Of a DNA stretch of 64,000 nucleotides, positions 16,731 through 25,118 are shown piece by piece. Under the pieces are notes generated by a model. That model ran no database searches. It was given only the letters and a program-made list of their open reading frames with translations, and had not been told where the DNA came from. The translations under genes and the position numbers were made by a program. The number at the start of each line of letters is the position of its first letter. The first letter of the stretch is position 1. Location of the stretch: the NCBI GenBank assembly GCA_964457585.1, contig CAYWFU010000007.1, positions 1 through 64,000 on the forward strand. The letters are read 5' to 3'. The DNA is from CAYWFU01 sp964457585 (GTDB lineage: Bacteria; JACRDZ01).

Positions 16731-17404
16731 AAAGAGTTCTTATTGTTGCTGCTCATCCTGACGATGAAGTTTTAGGTTGTGGCGGAACTGCTGCGAGATT
16801 AATAAAAAACAACTATGAAATATTTACTCTTATTCTTGGCGAAGGAATTACTTCAAGAGATTATATAAAAAATATAGAAAATCGAAAAAAAGAAATTGAT
16901 GAATTGAAACATGAAATAAAACAAGCAAATAAAATTATTGGGATAAAAAACGTTTTCACTTTTGATTTTCCTGATAACAGGTTTGATACAATTGCTTTAT
17001 TGGATATTGTAAAAGCTATTGAAAAAATAAAAAATGAAGTTAACCCGGAAATTATATTTACACATTATGAAAAAGATTTAAACATTGATCATAAGATTAC
17101 TTTTAACGCAGTAATGACTGGAACCAGACCATTTGGTAAAGAAATTGTAAAAGAAATATATTCTTTTGAGATTCCGTCTTCAACAGAATGGAATTGTCCT
17201 TTGAGTTTCTCCCCTGATGTTTTTTTTGATATTGATAATACACTTGAATGTAAATTAAAAGCAATAGAAGCATATAAAACAGAATTAAAAGAATTCCCTC
17301 ATCCAAGATCTATTGAAGGGATTAAACGGCACGCAAAATATTGGGGTATATGTGTTGGTTTAAATCAAGCCGAAGCATTCAAAAGTATAAGAGTAATAAA
17401 ATAA
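16727..17404 (+). CDS. PIG-L/LmbE family N-deacetylase
   Basis: 225 residues. The zinc motif AAHPDDEVLGCGG gives H10, D12 and D13, and the later NIDHKITFNAV supplies the third His ligand. PIG-L enzymes remove N-acetyl groups from sugars. Start ATG overlaps the formyltransferase stop by four bases, and GGAGG is six to ten bases upstream. Together with that gene it suggests deacetylation followed by formylation on the sugar. The family is broad; the exact substrate is inference. Confidence 0.87.
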   Translation: MKRVLIVAAHPDDEVLGCGGTAARLIKNNYEIFTLILGEGITSRDYIKNIENRKKEIDELKHEIKQANKIIGIKNVFTFDFPDNRFDTIALLDIVKAIEKIKNEVNPEIIFTHYEKDLNIDHKITFNAVMTGTRPFGKEIVKEIYSFEIPSSTEWNCPLSFSPDVFFDIDNTLECKLKAIEAYKTELKEFPHPRSIEGIKRHAKYWGICVGLNQAEAFKSIRVIK

Positions 17405-17437
17405 TTATAATAATTATTGAATATACTGGTTAACTCA

Positions 17438-17965
17438 ATGAAAAAATTAAAAAAAAATTTTAAGATTGAAGACGGCATTTTTATTAATTTTGTTAATATT
17501 AATGTTGAAGAAAAAGAAATAGTTCGAAATTGGAGAAATGATAAAAATATCAGACAATGGATGTACAATGATCATAAAATTTCTTCTTTGGAGCATGCTG
17601 AATTTTTAGAAAAATTAAAATATGATAAAAAAAATTTTTATTGGCTTATAAAAAAAAATCAAGAGTATATAGGTGTTATTTATTTTAATAAAGTTGATTT
17701 AAAAAATAAAAATGCATATTTTGGTATTTATACTAATCCTGAAAACTATAAAAAAGGGAATGGGCAATTAATTTTTAGATATTCAAAAAAAATAATTTTT
17801 GAAATAGCTAATTTTCATACAATAAAATTGGAAGTAATTGAAAATAATCATAAAGCTATAAATTTTTATAAAAAAGTTGGATTTTTCAAAGAAGGAACTT
17901 TAAAAGAATTTATTTTTAAAGATGGAAAATGGCTTGATGTAATTATTATGGGCATTGTAAATTAA
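17438..17965 (+). CDS. pseH: PseH-like N-acetyltransferase (GNAT)
   Basis: GNAT-fold acetyltransferase of 175 residues, third pseudaminate step (4-N-acetylation with acetyl-CoA). It has IVRNWRNDKNIRQWMYNDHKIS, typical of PseH, then GVIYFN, a weakly canonical acetyl-CoA loop (NYKKGNGQLI) and LEVIENNHKAINFYKKVGFF. Start chosen as ATG 17438; an in-frame TTG at 17417 has no ribosome site either, so the start is uncertain. Very AT-rich, like its neighbours. Confidence 0.85.
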   Translation: MKKLKKNFKIEDGIFINFVNINVEEKEIVRNWRNDKNIRQWMYNDHKISSLEHAEFLEKLKYDKKNFYWLIKKNQEYIGVIYFNKVDLKNKNAYFGIYTNPENYKKGNGQLIFRYSKKIIFEIANFHTIKLEVIENNHKAINFYKKVGFFKEGTLKEFIFKDGKWLDVIIMGIVN

Positions 17966-18001
17966 TATATTATATCAAATAATAAAAAAGGGGAAGAATA
18001 G

Positions 18002-19054
18002 TTGAATCCAATTCAAATTAGTAATAAAAAAATAGGGCAGGGTTATGAACCATTTATTATTGCTGAAATGTCAGGGAATCATAATCAGTCATTAGAAAGA
18101 GCTTTAGCTATAATTGAAGCAGCAGCAAAAACAGGTGTCCATGCTTTGAAGCTGCAAACTTATACGGCAGATACAATGACTTTAGATATTGAAGAAGGGG
18201 ATTTTTTTATTGAAGATCCAAAAAGTTTATGGAAAGGAACTTCATTATATAAACTTTACCAAAAAGCTTACACTCCATGGGAATGGCATGAGCCTATTTT
18301 TAAGCGGTGTAAAGAATTGGGCTTAATCGCGTTTAGTACTCCTTTTGATGAGACATCTGTGGATTTTTTAGAAAAATTGAATGTCCCAGCATATAAAATA
18401 GCATCATTTGAAAATAATCATATACCTTTAATTCGTAAAGTTGCATCTACGGGAAAACCTATGATTATATCTACCGGTATGGCAACAATAGCAGAGCTTG
18501 ATGAAACAATCAGAACAGCAAGAAATTCCGGCTGTAATGATATAATATTGCTCAAATGTACAAGTACATATCCTGCTACACCGGAAGATGCAAATATCAT
18601 GACCATACCGCATATGCACAAATTATTCAATGTGCAGGTTGGCTTATCCGACCACACAATGGGAATAGGTGTTGCAATAGCAAGTGTAACATTGGGAGCA
18701 ACAGTTGTTGAAAAACATTTCACACTAAGACGTGCTGATGGTGGTGTGGATTCAGCATTTTCAATAGAACCGGAAGAAATGCAAATGCTTGTAAAAGAAA
18801 CTAATAATGCATGGCAGGCGTTAGGAAAAGTTAATTACGGCCCAACTAAAACAGAAAAATCATCGATGAGATATCGAAGATCTCTTTATGTGATTCAAGA
18901 TATTGAAGCAGGAGGGCAATTCACCCATGATAATATTAAGGCAATTAGACCGGGTTTTGGTTTACCAACTAAATATATTGAAATAATTATTGGAAGAAAA
19001 GCAAAAAAAATAATTAAAAAAGGCACTCCTTTATATTGGGATTTAATTTTTTAA
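18002..19054 (+). CDS. pseI: Pseudaminic acid synthase, PseI
   Basis: NeuB-family enzyme condensing 6-deoxy-AltdiNAc with phosphoenolpyruvate. It starts TTG (18002; AGGGGAAG upstream) and reads IAEMSGNHNQSLERALAIIE, then ALKLQTYTADTMT, STGMA, SDHTMGIGVAIASVTLGAT and EKHFTLRRADGGVDSAFS, all PseI-like. The C-terminal SAF (antifreeze-like) domain, about 290-350, is present (RRSLYVIQDIEAGGQFTHDN). 350 residues. Closes the pathway begun by pseB. Contrast with the SAF-less paralogue at 21239. Confidence 0.93.
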   Translation: MNPIQISNKKIGQGYEPFIIAEMSGNHNQSLERALAIIEAAAKTGVHALKLQTYTADTMTLDIEEGDFFIEDPKSLWKGTSLYKLYQKAYTPWEWHEPIFKRCKELGLIAFSTPFDETSVDFLEKLNVPAYKIASFENNHIPLIRKVASTGKPMIISTGMATIAELDETIRTARNSGCNDIILLKCTSTYPATPEDANIMTIPHMHKLFNVQVGLSDHTMGIGVAIASVTLGATVVEKHFTLRRADGGVDSAFSIEPEEMQMLVKETNNAWQALGKVNYGPTKTEKSSMRYRRSLYVIQDIEAGGQFTHDNIKAIRPGFGLPTKYIEIIIGRKAKKIIKKGTPLYWDLIF

Positions 19055-19120
19055 GAATAAGTCTTCATAGTGTTGAATATGTTTTATAATTAGTTTTAAT
19101 ATGATAAAGAATAGGGGGAT

Positions 19121-19885
19121 ATGAAATTGAAAAATAAAATAAGTCAAGACAAAATTTATAGCACAGAGGAACAACTTAGTGTTAAAACACAATTGGGTGA
19201 TTTGTTTGAGTCTGATAGAGGGCAAACATCTGATAAATTAAGCGCTTTTACAAAGTATATTACCAGACAAGATTTAAGTCTTTTTCTGGCACGATATGAA
19301 ATTTTTAAAAAAGTCATGGGTATTAAAGGCTCAATTATTGAATGTGGAGTTTATTTTGGAAATGGGCTTATGACTTATTCACAACTGAGTGCTGCATTGG
19401 AACCAATAAATTATAATCGACGAATTATAGGTTTTGATACATTTTGCGGGAACAAGGGGGAAACGAAAAACGATTTACCTAGTAAAGCAGCTGCTGGTTT
19501 AACGCAAGCACAATATGATATTGATTCAGAAAATGAAATACTAAAATGTATAAATATTTATGATAAAAATCGTTTTTTAAATCATATTTCTAAAGTAGAG
19601 TTGGTAAGGGGAGATATTATTAAAACAATTCCACAATATATTATTGAAAATCCACACTTAATAGTGAGTATTTTAGAGCTATCTGTAAATCTTTATGAGC
19701 CGACTAAAGTCGCATTAAAACATATCTTACCAAGAATGACAAAAGGGTCAATTATTTCGGTTAATACTTTGAATGAAGGGATTTTTCCTGGTGTAACTTT
19801 GGCTATTAAAGAAGAATTGGGAATTAATAATGTGTGTATTCAAAGTTTTGAATATGCACCAAACCTCTCTTATATTGTTTTATAA
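19121..19885 (+). CDS. TylF/MycF-like methyltransferase with substituted metal ligands
   Basis: 254 residues. KGSIIECGVYFGNGLMTYSQ and RRIIGFDTFCG match the SAM-binding parts of TylF/MycF sugar O-methyltransferases, and LYEPTKVALKHILPRMTKGS matches their second half. The Mg-binding acidic positions of the family look lost: the DxDLYEPT segment is S178-V179-N180-LYEPT, and the following DD is N195-T196. It may therefore be inactive, use another mechanism or simply bind a sugar. GGGGG precedes the ATG. Sits between PseI and the second nonulosonate-like cassette. Confidence 0.75.
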   Translation: MKLKNKISQDKIYSTEEQLSVKTQLGDLFESDRGQTSDKLSAFTKYITRQDLSLFLARYEIFKKVMGIKGSIIECGVYFGNGLMTYSQLSAALEPINYNRRIIGFDTFCGNKGETKNDLPSKAAAGLTQAQYDIDSENEILKCINIYDKNRFLNHISKVELVRGDIIKTIPQYIIENPHLIVSILELSVNLYEPTKVALKHILPRMTKGSIISVNTLNEGIFPGVTLAIKEELGINNVCIQSFEYAPNLSYIVL

Positions 19886-19928
19886 TTTAATATCTAATCA
19901 CCATTCTTAAAATTCAAGGATAAAATAA

Positions 19929-21218
19929 ATGAAGTTTCGTTATATGAAAAGATTTATCGATGAATTAATAGAATATTTTCTTGTGAATTTAAAGGGTTAT
20001 AAGAATTCAAAAGATTCTGAACTATTAAACAATACTATTTCTTTGAAAAATAAGTACAAAGGAGAGCGGCTGTTTATATTTTTTTCAGGGGTGAGTATAA
20101 AAAAAATAAATTTGGATATTTTCAACAACGAATATACAATGGCAACAAATTATTTTGTACTTCATTATAAGTTTAAAAAACTTAATTTTGATTTTTATAG
20201 TATGGTTGCTTCTTGGAATATGAAAGAAGCCATTAACTATGAGTGGCTTACCGGTATTGTCTATAATAAAGTGAAACCGGAAATGAAGATATTTCTTCAT
20301 TCCTCATCGCATAGCTGGCTTTCAAATATACCTTCATATAAACCCGAGATTACGTATTATGTTTCACCCTTACCTAATGGATTTCCTGATTATTGCAATG
20401 TGCAGGATTCAATGAAAGGAGTGTTCACTTGTAGCATATCTTTAGCAATACATATGGGATTTAAAGAAATTTACCTTGTTGGTTCAGATTATACAAAATC
20501 ACCGCAAATTGTAGGACATTTCTATGATGGGGAATATGTTAAGCAAGAGCCAACCAAAGAATTGTTAGAAATGCACACTAATGTAAATGAATATGCGAAA
20601 AAAAATGGGGTAAAAATTTTTAATATAATTGAAGACGATTTTAAAAGTCCCATATTTGAGGGTATTAATATAAATGACATTTATGCTCTTTTTAATAATC
20701 AAAATAAACAGTCTTATACTGATAAATTGATTGATAGGATCGATGCTTTAGTATTCGATTTTGATGGTGTATTGACAGACAATTTAGTATATGTTGATCA
20801 GAACGGTAATGAACAGGTTTGCTGTAATCGAGGTGATGGACTTGCTTTTGATGCGCTTCGCAAGCTTAATATAAAGACTTTTATTATATCTACCGAAACA
20901 AATTCTGTTGTGGCAGAACGGGCAAAAAAATTAAAAATTCCTGTACAACAAGGTATTGCCAATAAACTGGAAGCATTAATATCTTTAGCAAAAAAAGAAA
21001 ATATAGATATAGCTCGTATATTGTATGTTGGAAATGATTTAAACGATCTGGAAGTTATGAAAACATGCGGGTTGTCTGCCTGTCCTGCGGATAGTCATGA
21101 AAGAATTAAAGAGATTAGCCGTTTTAAATTAAAAACTTTAGGTGGAAAAGGACTCGTTCGAGAGTTAGTAGAAGATTTATTAAAAATAAATATTGAAGAA
21201 ATTCTATATAAAAAATAA
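19929..21218 (+). CDS. Fusion: MptE-like/DUF115-type domain plus KdsC-like HAD phosphatase
   Basis: 429 residues in two parts. Residues about 35-260 look like the MptE-like/DUF115 family, which occurs near nonulosonate and flagellar glycan genes (GERLFIFFSGVSIKKI, FTCSISLAIHMGFKEIYLVG, SDYTKSPQIVGHFYDGEY). Residues about 268-425 form a C0 HAD phosphatase like KdsC or the C-terminal domain of some NeuA proteins: LVFDFDGVLTDN (nucleophile DxD), IISTE, a Lys in GIANKLEAL and YVGNDLNDLEVM. The HAD part would dephosphorylate a keto-acid 9- or 8-phosphate; the N-terminal role is unknown, possibly glycosyl transfer. First gene of the second cassette, 20 bases before the NeuB-like gene. Confidence 0.78.
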   Translation: MKFRYMKRFIDELIEYFLVNLKGYKNSKDSELLNNTISLKNKYKGERLFIFFSGVSIKKINLDIFNNEYTMATNYFVLHYKFKKLNFDFYSMVASWNMKEAINYEWLTGIVYNKVKPEMKIFLHSSSHSWLSNIPSYKPEITYYVSPLPNGFPDYCNVQDSMKGVFTCSISLAIHMGFKEIYLVGSDYTKSPQIVGHFYDGEYVKQEPTKELLEMHTNVNEYAKKNGVKIFNIIEDDFKSPIFEGININDIYALFNNQNKQSYTDKLIDRIDALVFDFDGVLTDNLVYVDQNGNEQVCCNRGDGLAFDALRKLNIKTFIISTETNSVVAERAKKLKIPVQQGIANKLEALISLAKKENIDIARILYVGNDLNDLEVMKTCGLSACPADSHERIKEISRFKLKTLGGKGLVRELVEDLLKINIEEILYKK

Positions 21219-21238
21219 AAAAAGGAGGAATTGAATTA

Positions 21239-22069
21239 ATGTTTATTATTGCAGAGATAGGAATCAATCATAATGGTGATTTAAAAATCGCCAAACAGCT
21301 TATTGATGTTGCAAAGATCGCTGGTTGTGATGCAGTCAAATTCCAAAAAAGAACCATAGATTTGGTTTACACTAAGGAATTATTGGATTCACCGCGGGAA
21401 AGTCCATGGGGAAAAACACAGCGAGCCCAAAAAGAAGGCTTAGAGTTTAATTATGCTCAGTATAAAGAAATAGACGATTATTGTCGTCATAAAGAAATTG
21501 AATGGTTTGCGTCTGCCTGGGATCATGAAAGCCAGAAATTCATAAGACAGTTTGATTTTAAACATAATAAAGTTGCATCAACAATGATAGTTGATGAGAA
21601 ATTTTTAAAAATGGTTGCGAGCGAAGGAAAACATACATTTATATCTACAGGGATGAGTTCCCTGGATATAATCGATAAAGCTGTTCAAATTTTCAGGGAT
21701 ATGAAATGTTCATTTGAACTTATGCATTGTGTTGCTACATATCCTATGAAAGATGAAGATGCAAATCTTAATTGTATTCCTATGCTTCGTGAGCGATATA
21801 AATGCGATGTTGGATATAGCGGACATGAAACAGGTTTGGCTATATCCTACGCTGCTGCGGCATTTGGAATATCCTCACTTGAAAGACATATAACATTAGA
21901 CCGCGCTATGTATGGTTCCGATCAATCTGCTTCTGTTGAACCTATAGGTATTATGCAATTGGTTGGAGGTGTGCGAAAAATTGAACGTGTGCTTGGAAAT
22001 GGTAAAAAAACAATTATAGAAGCAGAAATTCCAATTGCAAAAAAACTTCGTGCGCATATTCAAGGGTAA
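21239..22069 (+). CDS. NeuB-family nonulosonate/ulosonate synthase without SAF domain
   Basis: 276 residues, TIM barrel of the NeuB family: IAEIGINHNGDLKIAKQLID, AVKFQKRTIDLVYTKE, FISTGMSS, VGYSGHETGLAISYAAAAFG and LERHITLDRAMYGSDQSAS. These residues bind PEP and metal in sialic acid synthases. The C-terminal SAF domain (about 60 residues, which contributes to the active site of the partner subunit in NeuB) is absent; the protein ends soon after the barrel. AAGGAGG precedes the ATG. A second synthase beside PseI implies a second ulosonic acid; its substrate aldose is unknown. Confidence 0.85.
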   Translation: MFIIAEIGINHNGDLKIAKQLIDVAKIAGCDAVKFQKRTIDLVYTKELLDSPRESPWGKTQRAQKEGLEFNYAQYKEIDDYCRHKEIEWFASAWDHESQKFIRQFDFKHNKVASTMIVDEKFLKMVASEGKHTFISTGMSSLDIIDKAVQIFRDMKCSFELMHCVATYPMKDEDANLNCIPMLRERYKCDVGYSGHETGLAISYAAAAFGISSLERHITLDRAMYGSDQSASVEPIGIMQLVGGVRKIERVLGNGKKTIIEAEIPIAKKLRAHIQG

Positions 22070-22080
22070 AGGGGAAAATT

Positions 22081-23520
22081 ATGATTATTAAAGATAAACG
22101 TAAATTTTTAAATGAAGAAACATGTTATAGTCCTGATTTTCATATAGCGGACTATGAATTGGGAAAATATTCTTTTAACGAATCCGCACTTTCAAATCTT
22201 GGAATTAAATCAACTATGACCAAATCTGAAGACTTATGGAAACGCGGGCGTAAAATTATTCCCTGTGGTACTCAGACACTTGGAAAGAGCCCGATAGGTT
22301 TTATTGATGGCGTTGCCCCTAAATATTTATCACATGGAAAAGGCGGCCGAGTCTGGGATGTTGACGGAAATGAATATATAGATTGCTGGCTTGCCTGTTT
22401 ACCAATAACGTTTGGATATCGTGTTGAAGAAATAGATAATGCTATAATCGAGCAGGTAACAAAAAGCGGAATTACTTTTTCCCTAATGCATTCATTAGAG
22501 GTGGAAGTTGCTGAAATGCTGCAGGAAGATATTTCAATTGCTGAACAAATAAGGTTTACAAAAAACGGTTCTGATGTTTGTGAAGCTGCTGTTCGTTTAG
22601 CAAGATATTTAACAAAACGAGATAAAGTTATTACTTTAGGTTATCATGGTTTTCATGATTGGTATATAGCAAGCACTGATCGTAATGGCGGAATTCCTGA
22701 TTGCATAAAAGAAAGAACTTTGCGTTTTGCTTATAATAATATTGATAATTTAAAAAAATTGTTTGATACAAATAAAAATGAGATAGCCTGTGTAATTATG
22801 GAGCCTACTATTTTTGAAGCTCCTAAGGATGATTTTTTAGCTAAAGTAAAAGATGTTTGTCATAAAAATGGAGCATTATTGATTTTTGATGAAATGCTCA
22901 CTGGTTATAGATTCTCAACTAACGGTGCAATGTCTTTTTTTGAAGTTGAGCCGGATTTAGCTACTTTCGGAAAAGGAATTGCTAATGGAATGCCGATAGG
23001 CATTCTCGTTGGATTAGAAAAACACATGCGAGGATTTGAAGAAGTTTTTCTTTCAAGCACTTATGGCGGGGAGACTCTTACTCTTGCGGCAACATTAGCA
23101 GGTCTTAAGTATCACCGTAAGAATGATGTTGTTGGCCACATGTGGCAAATAGGGAAAATTGTTCTGGATAATTTCAGACAATCGATCAAAAAATTTAATT
23201 TAGAAAAAAACATATCAGCTATTGGTTACCCTGTACGACAAACATTGACTTTTAAAAAAGATAATGGGGAACCTGATTATAGCTTAGCAGGTCTTTTTCA
23301 ACAGGAAATGCTGAAAAATGGTGTGCTATGCAATTCAGGACTTGGTTTTTGTCATAAACATTCTGCTAATGATGCTATGCATGTAGCAAGAAGTTTTGAC
23401 AAAGCATGCTTATTAATGCAAGAAGCTATAAAATCCGGTAACCTTGAACGTTATTTAAAAGGTAACCCTGCGCAACCTGTTTTTCGTGGATTGCGCGATC
23501 AGAAAGTAACATCAAATTAA
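22081..23520 (+). CDS. Glutamate-1-semialdehyde 2,1-aminomutase-like class III aminotransferase
   Basis: 479 residues, PLP-dependent. VWDVDGNEYIDC, TKNGSDVCEAAVRLARY, YHGFHDWYIAS, LLIFDEMLTGYRFS and ATFGKGIANGMPIG (Schiff-base K298) match the GSA-aminomutase group. An N-terminal extension of about 45 residues precedes the usual start of the family. Not haem biosynthesis by context: it is flanked by a NeuB-like synthase and a sugar isomerase-like protein. It probably aminates or moves an amino group on a sugar intermediate. Overlaps no neighbour; gaps are 11 and 9 bases. Confidence 0.85.
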   Translation: MIIKDKRKFLNEETCYSPDFHIADYELGKYSFNESALSNLGIKSTMTKSEDLWKRGRKIIPCGTQTLGKSPIGFIDGVAPKYLSHGKGGRVWDVDGNEYIDCWLACLPITFGYRVEEIDNAIIEQVTKSGITFSLMHSLEVEVAEMLQEDISIAEQIRFTKNGSDVCEAAVRLARYLTKRDKVITLGYHGFHDWYIASTDRNGGIPDCIKERTLRFAYNNIDNLKKLFDTNKNEIACVIMEPTIFEAPKDDFLAKVKDVCHKNGALLIFDEMLTGYRFSTNGAMSFFEVEPDLATFGKGIANGMPIGILVGLEKHMRGFEEVFLSSTYGGETLTLAATLAGLKYHRKNDVVGHMWQIGKIVLDNFRQSIKKFNLEKNISAIGYPVRQTLTFKKDNGEPDYSLAGLFQQEMLKNGVLCNSGLGFCHKHSANDAMHVARSFDKACLLMQEAIKSGNLERYLKGNPAQPVFRGLRDQKVTSN

Positions 23521-23529
23521 AAGGACATC

Positions 23530-24357
23530 ATGCTAGGAAGTTCATTGTTTGGAGTAATGCAGGGCAGATTACTTCCTAAATATAAAGGACGTTATCAAGC
23601 CCATCCATTAGGATATTGGCAGGAAGAATTTTTTATTGCTGCAAAATTTGGTTTGGATATTATTGAATTTATTCTTGATTATGAAGATGCTGAAAAAAAT
23701 CCAATTTTATTTGATCCTGATTCAATATGTAAAATAATTGAAAAAACAGGAGTGAAAGTAAAAAGCGTATGCGCAGATTATTTTATGGAAGCTCCTGTAT
23801 ATTCAAACCCTGATAGCAGTGCTATTCTTGAACGTTTAATTCGAAATGCGAGTATTGTTGGAATACGTGATATTGTTATCCCATGTGTGGATAAATCCAG
23901 TCTTCATGGACGCAAAGAAGCAGCATCATTTATTGAAAATTTGCTTGCTGTCATTCCTTTAGCAGAGAAAACAGAAGTGAATTTGGCTCTTGAAACTGAT
24001 TTGCCCCCGGATGATTTTGCATGGTTGTTATCACAATTTAATTCTAAAGTAGTGACAGTTAATTATGATACCGGTAACAGCGCTTCTTCAGGGTATAATC
24101 TGATTGAAGAATTTGAAGCCTATGGTGATCGCATTACTGATATACATATAAAAGATAGAATTTGCGGAGGAGGCTCGGTATTATTAGGTACCGGCAATAC
24201 AGACTTTGATGCACTTTTTTTATTTTTATCAAAAAACAAATTTAGTGGACCATTAATTATGCAAGCTTATCGAGATGACGAGGGTATTGAGATTTTCAAA
24301 CAACAACAAAAGTGGATACAAGATCGGTATAATAGATTTATAGAAAGGATTAAATAA
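23530..24357 (+). CDS. Sugar phosphate isomerase/epimerase-like TIM-barrel protein
   Basis: 275 residues, AP-endonuclease-2/xylose-isomerase-like fold. FGVMQGRLLPKYKGRYQAHP opens the protein; later come ALETDLPPDDF, VNYDTGNSASSGYN, ITDIHIKDR and GTGNTDFDALF, where E, D and H residues can bind a divalent metal as in the family. The reaction is probably an aldose-ketose isomerisation or epimerisation. Sits inside the second nonulosonate-like cassette, overlapping the cytidylyltransferase start by one base. Confidence 0.8.
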   Translation: MLGSSLFGVMQGRLLPKYKGRYQAHPLGYWQEEFFIAAKFGLDIIEFILDYEDAEKNPILFDPDSICKIIEKTGVKVKSVCADYFMEAPVYSNPDSSAILERLIRNASIVGIRDIVIPCVDKSSLHGRKEAASFIENLLAVIPLAEKTEVNLALETDLPPDDFAWLLSQFNSKVVTVNYDTGNSASSGYNLIEEFEAYGDRITDIHIKDRICGGGSVLLGTGNTDFDALFLFLSKNKFSGPLIMQAYRDDEGIEIFKQQQKWIQDRYNRFIERIK

Positions 24358-25118
24358 TGTCAAATGTAAACGTAGTTGCTTTAATTCAAGCTCGGGGAGG
24401 TTCTAAAGGTGTACCGGGAAAAAATATACGACCATTGGGTGGATACCCTTTAATAGCATGGTCAGTAGTAGCATGCAAATTATGTAAAAATATTGACCGA
24501 GTTGTTATTTCAACAGACAGCCATGAAATCGCTGATATAGGAAAGAAATATGGGGCAGAAGTTCCTTTTATGCGTCCTGCTGAATTCGCTACTGATACAG
24601 CTAATGATTTAGATGTTATTAAGCATGCATTAGGATGGTTCAAAGATGTTGAAAAAAGAATTCCTGATTTAATAATTCAAATTAGACCAACGACGCCGCT
24701 GCGAGAACCATCTTTAATGGATGATGCAATTCGTTTGATGCAGAAACATCCTGAAGCTACTGGATTATTATCGGTATTTGAAATGCCTGAATCTCATTGC
24801 AAAATGTTCGGCATGAAGAAAGATGGGTTCTTACATGGATTATGTCCTGATGATCCGCGTCCTGAATATTTTAATTTACCACGTCAAGTATTTCCTCCAA
24901 CATATTTTGCAGGCGGATATATTGATATTATCAAACCAGGCACAGTATTAGATTTGAAAATGTGTTATGGTGATCGTATACTTGGTTTTATTTCACCAGA
25001 TAGCGGTGAAGTTGATAGTCCGGAAGATTTTAAACGTTTAGAATATTTAATGAGCGATTATGGGCAAACAGTATATGAATATTTAAGGAAAAATTTTTAT
25101 GAAAAAAACTGTAATTGA
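24357..25118 (+). CDS. Acylneuraminate cytidylyltransferase family (NeuA-like CMP-sugar synthetase)
   Basis: 253 residues. LIQARGGSKGVPGKNIRPLGG is the CTP-binding signature; then RPTTPLREPSLMDDAI, and SGEVDSPEDFKRLEYL near the C-terminus with an acidic metal site. It activates a keto-deoxy sugar acid as its CMP derivative. With its own NeuB-like synthase at 21239 this gives a second CMP-nonulosonate route separate from the SpsF-like PseF at 10007. Overlaps the following SDR gene by 20 bases. Confidence 0.87.
   Translation: MSNVNVVALIQARGGSKGVPGKNIRPLGGYPLIAWSVVACKLCKNIDRVVISTDSHEIADIGKKYGAEVPFMRPAEFATDTANDLDVIKHALGWFKDVEKRIPDLIIQIRPTTPLREPSLMDDAIRLMQKHPEATGLLSVFEMPESHCKMFGMKKDGFLHGLCPDDPRPEYFNLPRQVFPPTYFAGGYIDIIKPGTVLDLKMCYGDRILGFISPDSGEVDSPEDFKRLEYLMSDYGQTVYEYLRKNFYEKNCN

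Noticed and set aside
22081..23520. Haem biosynthesis enzyme HemL
   Set aside because: Motifs are GSA-aminomutase-like but there is an N-terminal extension and the context is purely sugar metabolism.
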